NCBI GenBank assembly: GCA_965549355.1
Contig: CBEVGD010000081.1
Coordinates: 1 to 7,962, forward strand
Direction: 5' to 3'
DNA length: 7,962 nucleotides
Origin: M55B120 sp965549355
Lineage (GTDB): Bacteria > Actinomycetota > Humimicrobiia > Humimicrobiales > Humimicrobiaceae
Shown here: piece after piece, positions 6,336 through 7,962 of the stretch
How positions within the stretch are numbered: the stretch's first letter is position 1
Layout of the letters: every line of letters starts with the position of its first letter
The notes under the pieces: generated by a model
What the model was told of the DNA's origin: nothing
The model's input: only the letters and a program-made list of their open reading frames with translations
Database searches by the model: none
Translations under genes and position numbers: made by a program

Positions 6336-7082
6336 ATGGATAATTTTAGTCTTTCAGTAAGGGATAAACTTTTAATTACCTTTATAAATATTATTTTTAT
6401 AGTAAGTGTTGAAAAGGGTAAGTTTGCTGTACTTGCCCTTTTTGGGATCCTTGCAATAATAGTGATGATATTGTTCAAGCCGGATTACCGCAGGCTGTTT
6501 AAAAGGGTATTTATTGTATTTCTATATCCATTTTTTATCTCTATCTTTATTCCTTTTACAAATCCAGGAAATGCCCTGATCAGTCTGGACCTCAGGATGT
6601 TTACTGTTACGGTGACAGATAATGGCCTTACTCTTTTCTATACGGTGCTTATTAAAGCTTTTTTATCAATACTCATTACAGCATCTCTTATGCTCTCTAC
6701 TGATGAAAAAGAGCTGCTTTATGGATTGAGGAAGATAAAGGTCCCCAAAATAATAGTATCTATCATGTTTCTCATGTACCGTTACATATTTCTTATAAGG
6801 GAAGAATCTAAAACCGGCCAGATGGCGATAAACAGCCGGATATTCAGGAGATCATATTATACTGTAAATAAAAAGCTCACCTACCTTATTGGCAATATGA
6901 TCATCAAATCTTTTGACCGTGCAGAAAATATCTATAAGTCTATGGAAAGTAGGGGCTTTACCGGTGAGTTTCATATATATAAAAAGACTGAAAAGGCTTC
7001 TGCGGCCGGTATTGCATTTCTTCTTGTATTTATTATAATGCCAGCATCACTAAAAATAATCGAGATCACAAAATTGTTCTAG
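6336..7082 (+). CDS. nikQ: ECF transporter transmembrane coupling subunit NikQ (CbiQ/EcfT family)
   Basis: Membrane T-component that links the ATPase NikO to the metal-binding NikMN. It has 248 aa, close to the family norm. Hydrophobic segments fill the first half and another lies near the C-terminus (about 226-242). A cytoplasmic middle region holds the two coupling-helix motifs. The second, RAENIYKSMESRGF with S205-R206-G207, is canonical. The first reads S167-R168-I169 (MAINSRIF), where many EcfT proteins have Ala-Arg-Gly, a mild departure. The start is ATG 6336 with AAGGGA at 6318-6323, a slightly long 12-base spacing. It follows nikN after 37 bases and precedes nikO by 14, in one operon. 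Sequence divergence is normal for this subunit, so the assignment rests on the second motif and the context. Confidence 0.9.
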   Translation: MDNFSLSVRDKLLITFINIIFIVSVEKGKFAVLALFGILAIIVMILFKPDYRRLFKRVFIVFLYPFFISIFIPFTNPGNALISLDLRMFTVTVTDNGLTLFYTVLIKAFLSILITASLMLSTDEKELLYGLRKIKVPKIIVSIMFLMYRYIFLIREESKTGQMAINSRIFRRSYYTVNKKLTYLIGNMIIKSFDRAENIYKSMESRGFTGEFHIYKKTEKASAAGIAFLLVFIIMPASLKIIEITKLF

Positions 7083-7096
7083 TCTCTCTTGTAAAA

Positions 7097-7897
7097 ATGA
7101 TAGAAGATATGCCGGCTGTTAAAATAGATGATCTTTCCTATAGATACCTTTCCAGCAACCGCCTGGATCAGGGTAATGCTGTATTCAACCAGGTACTCGA
7201 AAATATAAGCTTTGAGATCAAAAATGGGGAAAGAGTATCCGTAATAGGGCCAAATGGAGCCGGTAAATCCACTCTTCTTCTAAATATTGCCGGGCTTGCT
7301 GATGATAAATACCGCAGCGGCAGTATCCATATTTTTGGGACTACTGTAAATAAAACAAATATTTATAATATACGCGAGGACATAGGATTTGTATTTCAAG
7401 ATCCCAATGACCAGCTCTTTTCAACAAGCGTATTTGATGATGTGGCCTTTGGCCTGGTAAATTTTCTCAGCAAGAAAGATCCTAAAAAAGCAAAGGACAG
7501 GAGTTATATCGAACAAATAGTCAGATTGAGCCTGGGAAAGGTCAATATGAAAGGGGTAGAGGACACTATACCTCATTTCCTTAGTTTCGGAGAGAAAAAG
7601 CTAATATCCCTGGCCACTATTCTTTCATACACTCCCCGTATACTTATTCTTGATGAACCGGCCAGCAATCTTGATCCCGGCAATAGGAATAACTTCATTG
7701 ACCTGATAAGAGCCATGGAAAAGACTATTATCATTGCCACGCATGACCTGGATATGGCCTATGAATTTTCGGACAGATGCATAATTATAAATGAAGGCAA
7801 TATAATCTTTGATGGAGATTCGAAGAAGATCCTCAGGGATGCCAGATTCCTGAGGGAAAACAACCTCGATCTGCCTTTGAGATTTAAAGAATCATAA
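7097..7897 (+). CDS. nikO: ECF transporter ATP-binding subunit NikO (CbiO family)
   Basis: Cytoplasmic ATPase that powers nickel import through NikQ. It has 266 aa with every ABC motif: Walker A GPNGAGKST (51-59), Q-loop with Q101 (VFQDPNDQLFS), signature LSFGEKK (162-168), Walker B ILILDEP with D186-E187, D-loop SNLDP and the switch histidine H216 (ATHDLD). FQDPNDQLFS is characteristic of ECF-type ATPases. The signature has Phe where LSGGQ has its first Gly, a variant I believe occurs in this family. A single ATPase gene is present, so a homodimer is expected. The start is uncertain: ATG 7097 has no clear ribosome binding site, and the ATG at 7109 (MPAVKIDDLSY) is an equally plausible alternative. 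It is the last gene of the operon in the window. Confidence 0.94.
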   Translation: MIEDMPAVKIDDLSYRYLSSNRLDQGNAVFNQVLENISFEIKNGERVSVIGPNGAGKSTLLLNIAGLADDKYRSGSIHIFGTTVNKTNIYNIREDIGFVFQDPNDQLFSTSVFDDVAFGLVNFLSKKDPKKAKDRSYIEQIVRLSLGKVNMKGVEDTIPHFLSFGEKKLISLATILSYTPRILILDEPASNLDPGNRNNFIDLIRAMEKTIIIATHDLDMAYEFSDRCIIINEGNIIFDGDSKKILRDARFLRENNLDLPLRFKES

Positions 7898-7962
7898 ATC
7901 ACTGATAAATAAAAACCAAATTGACAGTATATTTCCATGACCTTAATTTCGTGGATGAACCA
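7898..7962 (+). promoter_or_regulatory. Downstream flank with a TTGACA -35-like box
   Basis: The 65 bases after nikO hold no clear terminator hairpin. TTGACA (7921-7926) is a perfect -35 box, but the best -10 candidates (CTTAAT at 7942-7947 or TTAATT at 7943-7948) are weak and 15-16 bases away. CCATGA (7935-7940) can pair loosely with TCGTGG (7949-7954). A new transcript may begin here, but the window ends too soon to tell. Confidence 0.2.

Noticed and set aside
7937..7962. Start of another gene at ATG 7937
   Set aside because: No ribosome binding site is visible and only eight codons are available, so it cannot be supported.

Overview
The window is a compact, all-plus-strand stretch from a bacterial genome of fairly low GC. 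It is rich in ATA, AGA and AGG codons. The order hpt - ftsH - folE - folP - folB/folK matches the arrangement I know from Actinomycetota, and the low-GC style would fit a deep or uncultured member of that group. That placement is inferred from gene order and not proven here. There are no rRNA or tRNA genes, CRISPR arrays or insertion sequences.

Left part (1-2393): the 3' end of hpt (hypoxanthine phosphoribosyltransferase), then a full-length ftsH (membrane AAA+ zinc protease) with a TTG start and a lysine-rich tail. Middle (2394-5209): a 120-bp gap with a long-range inverted repeat followed by seven T, then a tetrahydropterin/folate set. folE makes dihydroneopterin triphosphate. A fused FolB-FolK protein carries out the aldolase and pyrophosphokinase steps. 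folP should then join the pterin to p-aminobenzoate. folP is broken by an in-frame TAA, and three further changes at normally invariant glycine/proline positions sit within 28 bases of it. The reading frame continues intact on both sides. This is either a very fresh pseudogene or, more likely, a local consensus error.

Right part (5210-7962): a nickel-type ECF transporter operon, nikM - nikN - nikQ - nikO. It is preceded by a perfect GTGTTAC-N14-GTAACAC palindrome that matches the operator form I recall for NikR in Geobacter/Desulfovibrio-type bacteria. NikM begins MHIPDGF with a His at residue 67, the expected metal-binding set. NikN carries the PDGLE motif. NikQ is the transmembrane coupling subunit and NikO the ATPase. 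Operator and subunit types together argue for nickel, not cobalt, as the cargo and for repression when nickel is plentiful.

I see no wholly new system. The observations most worth checking are the clustered lesion in folP, the NikR-type operator, the probable non-standard start of folBK, and the structured gap before folE.
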